Source: Bacteroidota bacterium
Lineage (GTDB): Bacteria > Bacteroidota > Bacteroidia > Flavobacteriales_E > Vicingaceae
Assembly (NCBI GenBank): GCA_013112545.1
Contig: JABFGJ010000008.1
Coordinates: 1-64,000 of the forward strand
Length of the DNA stretch: 64,000 nucleotides
Direction: 5' to 3'
Part shown: piece after piece, positions 46,690-54,108 of the stretch
Position numbering within the stretch: the stretch's first letter is position 1
Layout: each line of letters starts with the position of its first letter
The notes under the pieces: generated by a model
The model's input: the letters and a program-made list of their open reading frames with translations, nothing else
The model's database searches: none
What the model was told of the DNA's origin: nothing
Translations under genes and position numbers: made by a program

Positions 46690-46967
46690 TTACATTTGTA
46701 AACAACTGCGTATTTTACAAATGTAATATTAATTGAATAGTTTTGTAAATTACAAATGTAAAAAATATAAACATTCTATATTTAAAAACATTTCAATTAA
46801 AGCACTACTACATTTAATCTTTATTGCGTCTTGATTTATAAGTAGATAACGCATAAACACTATTTACTTTGTAAATCGAGTTTACATTTGTAATATACGA
46901 ACTTCGTTTTTCTAAGTTTAGGTGAATTGACTTGCTGTTTACAATTGTATTTTGATTACAATTGTAA
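46690..46967. promoter_or_regulatory. Array of TTACAnnTGTAA palindromes (candidate XRE operators)
   Basis: Five exact copies of TTACAnnTGTAA lie at 46690-46701, 46715-46726, 46750-46761, 46882-46893 and 46956-46967. A sixth with one mismatch lies at 46939-46950. The three on the left sit within 85 bp of the XRE start codon; the two on the right abut the end of the outer-membrane gene. The central two bases vary (TT, AA, AT) while both half-sites are kept, as expected for binding by an HTH dimer. This array fills the 296-bp gap 46678-46973. That the neighbouring XRE protein binds it is inference. Confidence 0.7.
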
Positions 46968-46973
46968 ACTAGA

Positions 46974-47768
46974 TTAATTATTTAAGCGAAAACTGACTCC
47001 CAAAGAATGATAATTCATAACCTGATTTATACCAAGGCCAAAAGAATAATCCAACTGTAAATTGTCATTTATTAAATAAGTCATCCCTAAATCTACATTC
47101 TGTTCCCAAGTCTTAAAATTTATATATTCTCCAAATGTTTCTATATATACTCCTACCCGATTAGAAATAGCTTGACCATAAACTAAAGTATAAGTTAAAT
47201 CTCCTACATTCTTGCTAAAAACCTCAGAACCGTTTACTATATAGCTAAAATTGTTATAGCCTATATTTGCTCCAACACATTGTTTTTCTGAAAGCTGATG
47301 AGAAATATTTAATCGGCTAACTAATCCATATTGCTGATAATTAGTTTTTTTGTTCTTAATGGGTATATCCAAATGAGTCATAAAACCTAAAATAGTTCTA
47401 GATTGATCTTGACTAAATTGATATTTAAACCCAAACTCAATATTTTCCATACCTGTGTTTTGAATTTTCTTTTCATTAGACTTTTTATCATATACCGTAT
47501 TGCTCATATATTCTGTTACCAGCCTTAATTCTAATCTATTAGCTATACCATACCTAATTAGATTACTAGGATGCGCAATCTGTTCTTCGGATTTAGTTTT
47601 AGATAAGTCTGAGCGTTGAAATTGAAACCCACTTTCTATTTGAATAACACCTATGGCAACTGCATTTGGCGATTCCGTTTGGTCTGGACGATCTGTAATC
47701 AACGAATTCTGCGCTGTAACAATATGGCTTGATAGGGAGATTAATATAAAACAAGATAATATTTTCAT
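46974..47768 (-). CDS. Outer-membrane beta-barrel protein (transporter/MetA-degradation-type)
   Basis: About 264 residues with a signal peptide (MKILSCFILISLSSHIVTAQ). TDRPDQTESPNAVAIGVIQIESGFQF is the common opening of a family often annotated as putative outer-membrane transporter (PF13557-like). Alternating strands run to the end (SLGVSFRLNN). The ATG at 47768 is preferred over an extension to 47789 that would reach into the palindrome region. It diverges from the DtxR-family regulator and may share its metal-dependent operator. Confidence 0.78.
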   Translation of the reverse strand: MKILSCFILISLSSHIVTAQNSLITDRPDQTESPNAVAIGVIQIESGFQFQRSDLSKTKSEEQIAHPSNLIRYGIANRLELRLVTEYMSNTVYDKKSNEKKIQNTGMENIEFGFKYQFSQDQSRTILGFMTHLDIPIKNKKTNYQQYGLVSRLNISHQLSEKQCVGANIGYNNFSYIVNGSEVFSKNVGDLTYTLVYGQAISNRVGVYIETFGEYINFKTWEQNVDLGMTYLINDNLQLDYSFGLGINQVMNYHSLGVSFRLNN

Positions 47769-47791
47769 TTTTTTATGCAAAAAAAACATAA

Positions 47792-47811
47792 TTTTTAGAC
47801 ATACCTAAAAA
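47792..47811. promoter_or_regulatory. DtxR/MntR-type palindrome in divergent promoter
   Basis: TTTTTAGACATACCTAAAAA is a 20-bp near-perfect palindrome with one mismatched pair; its core is TTTAGrnnnnyCTAAA-like. This matches the general form of DtxR/MntR boxes (TTTAGG...CCTAAA). It lies in the 86-bp gap between the outer-membrane gene (start 47768) and the DtxR-family gene. A near-consensus -7 box TAATTTCG for the latter is at 47831-47838. Confidence 0.65.
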
Positions 47812-47854
47812 TTAATTTAGATTTATTTAATAATTTCGCATTTAAAATTATTGC

Positions 47855-48517
47855 ATGTTAAGTTTTACAGAAGAGAATTACTTAAAAGCCATTTTTAGCA
47901 TAAATGAACATCATGACAATGCAGCCTCTACAAATGCAATTGCTGAAAGATTAAATACTAAGGCGGCTTCAGTTTCAGATATGCTCAAAAAGCTAAAGGA
48001 AAAAAAATTGATAAATTATCAAAAATACAAAGCAGTAACACTAACTGAATCAGGTAGTTCAATTGCAATCTCTATCATTAGAAAACATCGTTTATGGGAG
48101 TTTTTCTTAGTTGAAAAATTACATTTTAGTTGGGATGCGGTTCATGATATCGCTGAGCAACTCGAACACATTCAATCTAAAGAACTCACAAATAAGCTTG
48201 ATGAATTTTTAGGTTTTCCAGAATTTGACCCTCATGGAGACCCTATTCCGAATAAGGATGGTGATTTCCCTTTAAAATTAGATAAAACCTTAGTTGGAAT
48301 TAAGACAGACCAAAAAGCAAAGGTTTTAGGTGTAAAAGATCACTCTACGGAGTTTTTGACATATTTAACAGATTTGGGAATAAGCTTAGGAACTTTAATC
48401 CGTGTTCATAAAATTAATGCATACGACAAGTCTTTAGAAATTTATATAAATGACAAACCAGCAAGTATTTCAAATACTGTTGCACAGAATTTATTTGTTA
48501 AACTTATATCGGAATAA
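47855..48517 (+). CDS. DtxR/MntR-family metal-dependent repressor
   Basis: The 220 residues have an N-terminal winged helix (about 1-65: AIAERLNTKAASVSDMLKKLKEKKLI). The metal-binding dimerisation domain contains RKHRLWEFFLVEKLHFSWDAVHDIAEQLEHI and the family motif FDPHGDPIP. A C-terminal FeoA/SH3-like domain follows (about 145-220). It should repress metal uptake when Mn2+ or Fe2+ is plentiful. Its stop overlaps the binding-protein ATG by one base, making it the first gene of the transporter operon. Confidence 0.92.
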   Translation: MLSFTEENYLKAIFSINEHHDNAASTNAIAERLNTKAASVSDMLKKLKEKKLINYQKYKAVTLTESGSSIAISIIRKHRLWEFFLVEKLHFSWDAVHDIAEQLEHIQSKELTNKLDEFLGFPEFDPHGDPIPNKDGDFPLKLDKTLVGIKTDQKAKVLGVKDHSTEFLTYLTDLGISLGTLIRVHKINAYDKSLEIYINDKPASISNTVAQNLFVKLISE

Positions 48518-49425
48518 TGAAAGCGTATTTATTAATTTTTACTTCCTTGTTTTTTTTAGCATGCAATACAGCTATCCATGACAAAACTCAAAAAAAAGTA
48601 ATTGTTTGCACAACAGGTATGCTTGGCGATGCTGTAGAAAACATTGTGAAAGACAATTTTGAGGTAATCACTTTAATGGGTGCAGGAGTTGATCCACATT
48701 TATACAAAGCAACACATGGTGATATTAGTGCCTTAAGTAAAGCAGATATCATCATATACAATGGCCTGCACCTAGAAGGAAAAATGGGTGAAATTTTTCA
48801 AAAATTAGCCAATCGAAAAAAAATTATAGTAGCTTCAGATGCCATATCCCCATCTAAACTTATTAATAATACTGACTTTGCTGGAGCTACCGACCCTCAT
48901 ATCTGGTTTGACGTAGAATTGTGGTCTGAAGTGGTTTTATATCTTGGGAATCAAATTGGAGATTACTACCCAGAATATAAAGAAGAGCTTAACAAAAACA
49001 CCAAAGACTACCATCAATCGTTGCTTGATTTAAATATGCAATTATTGAAAACGATTAACTCATTAGATAGTAGCAAGCGTATTCTAATTACTGCTCATGA
49101 TGCATTTGGCTATTTTGGAAGAGCATATAGTTTTCAAGTAAAAGGTTTACAAGGTATTTCAACAGTTTCTGAATATGGTTTAAAAGACGTAAGTAACCTT
49201 GTTAAATATATTTCAGAACATAAGATTAAAGCCGTATTTGTTGAAAGTTCAGTGTCTGATCGCTCTTTAAAAGCAGTTGTAGAAGGCTGTAAATCAAATG
49301 GACATCAGGTAAAAATAGGTGGAACACTTTATAGTGACGCAATGGGTGAATCAAATACTCCGGAAGGTACATATATAGGCATGCTAAGTTATAATGTAAA
49401 TACCATAGTCAATAATTTAAAATGA
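48517..49425 (+). CDS. Metal ABC transporter substrate-binding lipoprotein (ZnuA/MntA/TroA family)
   Basis: The 302-residue cluster A-I binding protein has a lipobox Cys at 16 (FFLAC). The ligand motifs are GVDPHLYK, DPHIWFD, FVESSVSD and YSDAMG, a His-His-Glu-Asp set. The Glu in FVESS resembles Mn2+-binding PsaA, so Mn2+ is my first guess, with Zn2+ possible. It lacks the His-rich loop of typical ZnuA. It captures metal in the periplasm for the following ATPase and permeases. Confidence 0.92.
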   Translation: MKAYLLIFTSLFFLACNTAIHDKTQKKVIVCTTGMLGDAVENIVKDNFEVITLMGAGVDPHLYKATHGDISALSKADIIIYNGLHLEGKMGEIFQKLANRKKIIVASDAISPSKLINNTDFAGATDPHIWFDVELWSEVVLYLGNQIGDYYPEYKEELNKNTKDYHQSLLDLNMQLLKTINSLDSSKRILITAHDAFGYFGRAYSFQVKGLQGISTVSEYGLKDVSNLVKYISEHKIKAVFVESSVSDRSLKAVVEGCKSNGHQVKIGGTLYSDAMGESNTPEGTYIGMLSYNVNTIVNNLK

Positions 49426-49458
49426 TAAATCCTAAAACAATCATCGAAAAAACTAAAC

Positions 49459-50235
49459 ATGGAAGTAGCACTTGAAACACATAATCTTACTGTAAGTTAC
49501 AATCGAAGACCGGTACTGTGGAACATTGACTTTAAAATACCTGTAGGTCAAATTACTGGTATTATAGGCCCAAATGGATCGGGGAAAACGACTTTACTAA
49601 AAGCCATTATGGGTTTAGTAAAGCCTAGCAGTGGCTATTGTAAACTTTTCGATCAAGATTTAAAACAAGTTCGAGAACGCATTAGTTATGTTCCTCAAAG
49701 AGAATCTGTAGATTGGGATTTTCCTGCTTCTGTGATGGATATCGTTTTAATGGGAAGATATAAAAGCTCCAATCTTTTTAAACGAATAAATCAAAGCGAT
49801 CGAGACATTGCCGTTGAAGCATTAGAGAAAGTGAATATGCTAGAATTTAGCAACCGCCAAATCAGTCAACTTTCTGGAGGCCAACAACAACGTGTTTTTA
49901 TTGCGCGATCATTAGCCCAAGGAGCAGATTTATACATCATGGATGAGCCCTTTGTAGGTGTTGATGCAGCTACAGAAGAAGCCATTTTAAATTTGCTAAC
50001 CGAAATGAAAAATCAAGGAAAAACAGTGATTGTAGTGCATCATGATTTACAAACTGCCAAAGATTATTTCGATTGGATTGTATTATTAAATACTCGACTG
50101 GTTGCCGTTGGACCTAAAGATGACATATTTAGAGAGGATTTATTACAAGAAGCTTATGGTGGAAAGTTAAATGTATTGAGTAAAGTAGGTGACTTAATTA
50201 AAGAAAAAGGTTTTTCAGTTAGAGAAAGGAAATAA
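49459..50235 (+). CDS. Metal ABC transporter ATP-binding protein
   Basis: The 258-residue ABC ATPase has Walker A GPNGSGKT, signature LSGGQQQRVFIARSLAQ, Walker B LYIMDEPFVGVD and switch His in VIVVHHD. It is of the Mn/Zn/Fe type (RRPVLWNIDFKIPVGQ; WDFPASVMDIVLMGRY). It overlaps the fused permease gene by one base. Confidence 0.95.
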   Translation: MEVALETHNLTVSYNRRPVLWNIDFKIPVGQITGIIGPNGSGKTTLLKAIMGLVKPSSGYCKLFDQDLKQVRERISYVPQRESVDWDFPASVMDIVLMGRYKSSNLFKRINQSDRDIAVEALEKVNMLEFSNRQISQLSGGQQQRVFIARSLAQGADLYIMDEPFVGVDAATEEAILNLLTEMKNQGKTVIVVHHDLQTAKDYFDWIVLLNTRLVAVGPKDDIFREDLLQEAYGGKLNVLSKVGDLIKEKGFSVRERK

Positions 50236-51530
50236 TGAACGATTTACTTCAATTTCTTAGCTTTTCTGATCCCAATGTTCGCTTTGTTACAATTGGAACT
50301 ATGATACTTGGAGCAACTGCTGCCATGGTAGGTTCATTCTCATTTTTGAGAAAAAAAGCATTGGTTGGAGATGCAATTGCCCACTCAATTCTGCCAGGCG
50401 TTTGTTTGGCTTTTATGCTGTCGGGTAGCAAAGATCCATTGGTACTAATTGTTGGTGCATTTATTACAGGTTGGCTTTCGCTAATCATTATTGATGGAAT
50501 TAGCAGAACTACTAAATTGAAAAATGATGCAGCTATTGGCATTGTTTTAAGTGTGTTTTTTGGCTTTGGAATTTTACTGCTTACATCTATACAACAATCC
50601 GGAAATGCAGCACAGTCAGGTTTAGATAAATTTCTTTTTGGAAAAGCAGCATCTTTAACTCAATATGACATACTAGTTTTTTCAAGCATAGGCATAGTCT
50701 TAATTTTAGTGCTATTGTTATTCTATAAAGAATTTAAGCTCATTTCATTTAATCCAGATTATGCAAAAGTGATAGGTTTGCCTGTAAAATTTCTGGAATT
50801 TATTCTAGCTACAATTACTGTACTTGCAGTAGCTGTTGGCATTCAAGCGGTGGGTGTTGTTTTAATGGCCGCATTGTTAATTACCCCTGCTTCTGGTGCT
50901 CGTTTTTGGACGCATCGTTTGGGCACTATGATTTTTATAGCCATGGTTTTTGGTGCAATTTCAGGCTTTTTTGGCTCATTCATTAGCTACGTTGCTCCAA
51001 GCATGCCAACAGGGCCTTGGGTTGTAATGTGTTTATCTTTTTTAACCATCGGTTCAATCTGGTTTGCTCCCAAAAGAGGCATGTTGGCCAAATACCGAGT
51101 TCAACATCAAAACCAGCAAAAAATACTTAAGGAAAATGTATTAAAATTATTTTATCACATTGGTGAAAAAGAAAATGATTTTCACGCTGAGCGCAGCATT
51201 GAACAATTATTAAAAACAAGGGATTTGAGGCCCACTGAACTTAAAAAAGGACTTCATTTACTGAAATCTGAAAACACAGTTCGAAATAAAGATGATAAAT
51301 GGCTCATTACCGCTAAAGGACTAAACGAAGCAATTCGGATAATTCGATTGCATCGATTATGGGAAATGTATTTAAATCAACGACTTAAATTAGAGCCTGA
51401 TCATGTTCATAATGATGCCGAAGCAATTGAGCACATCATTACTCCTGAAATTGAAAGACAATTGGAAAAGGAATTAAATTATCCTACAAAAGATCCTCAT
51501 CAAAGTATAATACCATATATAAAAGAATAA
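50235..51530 (+). CDS. Metal ABC permease fused to a DtxR-like domain
   Basis: The 431-residue protein has a normal ABC-3 permease over about 1-290, with eight to nine helices and motifs such as KKALVGDAIAHSILPGVCLAF and GVVLMAALLITPASGARFWT. It continues with a cytoplasmic ~130-residue tail. This tail contains a winged-helix-like segment and RIIRLHRLWEMYLNQRLKLEPDHVHNDAEAIEHI, clearly homologous to the metal-binding domain of the operon's own DtxR-family regulator, and ends DPHQSIIP. The fusion occurs in other Bacteroidota as far as I recall. The tail may sense metal to gate transport or compete with the regulator. Confidence 0.92.
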   Translation: MNDLLQFLSFSDPNVRFVTIGTMILGATAAMVGSFSFLRKKALVGDAIAHSILPGVCLAFMLSGSKDPLVLIVGAFITGWLSLIIIDGISRTTKLKNDAAIGIVLSVFFGFGILLLTSIQQSGNAAQSGLDKFLFGKAASLTQYDILVFSSIGIVLILVLLLFYKEFKLISFNPDYAKVIGLPVKFLEFILATITVLAVAVGIQAVGVVLMAALLITPASGARFWTHRLGTMIFIAMVFGAISGFFGSFISYVAPSMPTGPWVVMCLSFLTIGSIWFAPKRGMLAKYRVQHQNQQKILKENVLKLFYHIGEKENDFHAERSIEQLLKTRDLRPTELKKGLHLLKSENTVRNKDDKWLITAKGLNEAIRIIRLHRLWEMYLNQRLKLEPDHVHNDAEAIEHIITPEIERQLEKELNYPTKDPHQSIIPYIKE

Positions 51531-52408
51531 TGGATGCGTTTTGGATTATATTAAGCAGTTCTTTAATTGCAGTTACTTGTAGCTTATTAGGTTGTTATTT
51601 GGTTTTACGAAAAATGGCCATGATTGGCGATGCTATTTCGCATGCTGTCTTGCCTGGAATTGTAATCGCCTATTTAATTTCAGGATCTAGAGAAGCTTTG
51701 CCCATGCTTATTGGAGCAGCGATTATCGGTGTTTTCACAACGGTGTTAATCGAACTATTCTATAAAAAAGCAAAACTTCAAATAGATGCTTCTATTGGCA
51801 TCACCTTTACTTGGTTATTCGCAATTGGCATTATCTTAATCTCACTTTTTGCAGGCCAAGTAGATTTAGACCAAGACTGTGTTCTGTACGGTGAAATAGC
51901 TTACGTTCCTTTAGATTTATGGATTACAGATGCAGGTGTTAATATGGGGCCAAGAACCGTTTGGATTAGCGCCTCATTGCTTATTTTGATTTTAAGTTTT
52001 ATCATTATTGGCTACAAAGGATTGTTTTTAACCACCTTTAATGAAGAGTTTGCAAAAGCATTAGGTATTGCAGTAGGCTTTTGGCATTATTCCTTAATGA
52101 GCGCAGTATCATTAACAACAGTAATATCATTTGAATCTGTAGGAGCTATATTGGTTGTAGCTTTTTTAATCGTGCCTGCATCTGCAGCATACCTTATAAC
52201 TCACAAGCTAAAAGAAATGCTAATTCTTTCAGCTATATTTAGTGTTTTAAGTTCAATTGGAGGATATTACTTAGCTGCCTATATTAATGGCTCTATTGCA
52301 GGTGCTATAGCAAGTGTTGCTGGCATCCTCTTTTTATTCTGTTGGTTAATTTCTATGTACAGAAAAAGAAACAACACTTCAAGACTTATACTTAATTCTA
52401 CATCTTAA
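51530..52408 (+). CDS. Metal ABC transporter permease
   Basis: The 292-residue ABC-3 family permease has about nine helices, with LRKMAMIGDAISHAVLPGIV and VGAILVVAFLIVPASAAYLI. It is paired with the preceding fused permease, presumably forming a heterodimeric channel. The start codon overlaps the previous stop. It is the last gene of the operon; no terminator hairpin was found behind it. Confidence 0.93.
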   Translation: MDAFWIILSSSLIAVTCSLLGCYLVLRKMAMIGDAISHAVLPGIVIAYLISGSREALPMLIGAAIIGVFTTVLIELFYKKAKLQIDASIGITFTWLFAIGIILISLFAGQVDLDQDCVLYGEIAYVPLDLWITDAGVNMGPRTVWISASLLILILSFIIIGYKGLFLTTFNEEFAKALGIAVGFWHYSLMSAVSLTTVISFESVGAILVVAFLIVPASAAYLITHKLKEMLILSAIFSVLSSIGGYYLAAYINGSIAGAIASVAGILFLFCWLISMYRKRNNTSRLILNSTS

Positions 52409-52593
52409 TATTCCTGAAGCGATAATTTTAAATGTGATTTGTGATTAACTAATTTGCAATTATGATTGGTGGTTTCAAACTCATAACCTCCTAATAATTC
52501 ATGAATTACCTTATCATTTGTCCTATGCGAATGTTTCAATCTATAATGGACAAAATTATTGTTAGCAAGGTTTTCATAGTTTTTGCGGGCTTT
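52405..52593 (-). pseudogene. Possible remnant or non-ATG small ORF
   Basis: The 207-bp gap after the permease holds a minus-strand open frame of 62 codons with protein-like composition. It includes NYENLANNNFVHYRLKHSHR, then TNDKVIHELLGGYEFE and ends KLSLQEY before TAA at 52407-52405. There is no ATG; a TAA precedes it, so it would need a TTG or be the tail of a decayed gene. The frame extends to the permease stop, overlapping by 4 bp. Its family is not recognised. Confidence 0.3.
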
Positions 52594-52615
52594 TTAATTG
52601 TAACCTAACAACTAG

Positions 52616-53797
52616 TTAAAAATTTCGATTGTCTTTCGTGTTTTCAAAAACATAAGTCAGAATAGCTTTATCGATATCAGTAAAAGGAATTCCTCGTCTT
52701 TCCATCATTTTTTCGGCAACTTCAAAAGCTTTATTCGTTCTAAATTCCACCCATTTTTCAGCTCCACCCCAAGCGAATGAGGGGATAAAATTTCTGGGAA
52801 ATCCACCGCCGTAAATATTTGAACTTACGCCTACTACAGTTGCTGTATTAAACATGGTGTTAATTCCACTTTTAGAATGGTCGCCCATCATCATGCCACA
52901 AAATTGCAAGCCAGTGTTTTTAAAACCCATTTTTTCATAATTCCAAATCTTGATTTCAGCATAATTGTTTTTCAAATTAGAAACGTTGGTATCCGCTCCT
53001 AAATTACACCACTCCCCCAATACTGAGTTTCCTAAAAAGCCATCATGGCCTTTGTTGCTATATCCAAAAATCACGGAGTTATTAACCTCTCCTCCAATTT
53101 TTGAATGAGGACCAACCGTTGTTGCTCCATAAACCTTTGTTCCCAGTTTTAAAGCAGCTCCTTCACATAAGGCCAAACCACCCCTTACAACGCTTCCTTC
53201 CATGATTTCTGCATTTTTACCAATATAAATTGGACCACTAGTAGAATTCAATATCGCCCCTTGAACAGTTGCGCCTTCTTCAATAAATATTTGATTGCCA
53301 ATATGTGTATTTGTTGAGTCTAAAGCTTGAGAAGTTCTGCCATGGGTAAGCAATTGAAAATCTTTGCTTAAAGCTTCAGCGTTTTTAGAGAATATATCCC
53401 AAACATTATTGATATCTAAAATATCTTCTTCGAAGTTATGCTGTGTAAAATGATGTAGCTCAATGGAATCAAATTCAACTTTTTGTGCTGTCTTAAACGC
53501 CAATACTTTTTCCTTTTCTTGATGAAAAATTAAATCTCCTTCTTCTAAGCGATTAATCATTTCCAATAAATTGTCATCTGGAAAAATAGTTCCATTGATA
53601 TAAGTATTGTCAGAAGCGTAATGAACTGGGTATTTTGCCTGTAAATATTCTTCAGTTAAAAAAGAAATATCCCCATCCAAATGATGCGCCCATTTCTCAG
53701 TTATTGTTAAAATACCACATCTTATTTCGGACACAGGCCTTGTGAAAGTAAATGGTAATAAATCAACTCTTCTATCGTCAAATAAGATGTAATTCAT
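52616..53797 (-). CDS. GlmU-like putative sugar nucleotidyltransferase
   Basis: About 393 residues. The N-terminal part (YILFDDRRVDLLPFTFTRPVSEIRCGILTI) is the GlmU N-terminal-like domain found in Bacteroidota. A left-handed beta-helix with hexapeptide repeats follows (IYIGKNAEIMEGSVVRGG; VGPHSKIGGEVNNSVIFG). The classical LxxGxGTRM pyrophosphorylase loop is absent, so nucleotidyl transfer is uncertain. The ATG at 53797 is chosen because similarity starts there. An upstream extension to 53836 has no support. Confidence 0.85.
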   Translation of the reverse strand: MNYILFDDRRVDLLPFTFTRPVSEIRCGILTITEKWAHHLDGDISFLTEEYLQAKYPVHYASDNTYINGTIFPDDNLLEMINRLEEGDLIFHQEKEKVLAFKTAQKVEFDSIELHHFTQHNFEEDILDINNVWDIFSKNAEALSKDFQLLTHGRTSQALDSTNTHIGNQIFIEEGATVQGAILNSTSGPIYIGKNAEIMEGSVVRGGLALCEGAALKLGTKVYGATTVGPHSKIGGEVNNSVIFGYSNKGHDGFLGNSVLGEWCNLGADTNVSNLKNNYAEIKIWNYEKMGFKNTGLQFCGMMMGDHSKSGINTMFNTATVVGVSSNIYGGGFPRNFIPSFAWGGAEKWVEFRTNKAFEVAEKMMERRGIPFTDIDKAILTYVFENTKDNRNF

Positions 53798-53925
53798 GGT
53801 GTTTTGATAATTTTTGTAAAGATAATTTAATTTCAAGTTAGTCTAGATTATTTACAATTGATATTAAATATTGGATTTACATTTTAAATATCTACTACAT
53901 AATCTAAGCTAAAGGCTTGTTTCTT

Positions 53926-53933
53926 TACTTTTG
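53926..53933 (+). promoter_or_regulatory. -7 promoter element immediately upstream of a start codon
   Basis: TACTTTTG matches TAnnTTTG and ends 4 bp before the ATG at 53938. The spacing predicts a transcript starting at or next to the start codon, that is, a leaderless mRNA. It also argues against starting the gene at 53917. Confidence 0.55.
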
Positions 53934-53937
53934 CCGC

Positions 53938-54108
53938 ATGTATAGAAAAGACCAAATAAAAGGAATTATTGCGTTGGTGTTATTTGGCTGCATTGCAATT
54001 GCTTATTTCTTTTTTGAAAACGAAGAAATTGCTAAAACAGCAAGCATTATTGGCATTGCTTTGTGGCTCATTTCCATGTATTTCTTAAATAAAAAATTTA
54101 AGAATTAG
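53938..54108 (+). CDS. Small two-helix membrane protein
   Basis: The 56 residues (from MYRKDQIKG) have two hydrophobic segments: IIALVLFGCIAIAYFFF and TASIIGIALWLISMYFL. The C-terminus is basic. The ATG at 53938 follows a -7 box, so the longer frame from 53917 is rejected. It converges on the RND exporter gene, overlapping its 3' end by 11 bp. Function is unknown. Confidence 0.7.
   Translation: MYRKDQIKGIIALVLFGCIAIAYFFFENEEIAKTASIIGIALWLISMYFLNKKFKN

Noticed and set aside
46690-46967. Possible CRISPR-like or satellite repeat array
   Set aside because: The repeated unit is a 12-bp palindrome at irregular spacing with no equal-length spacers and no cas genes; operator sites explain it better.
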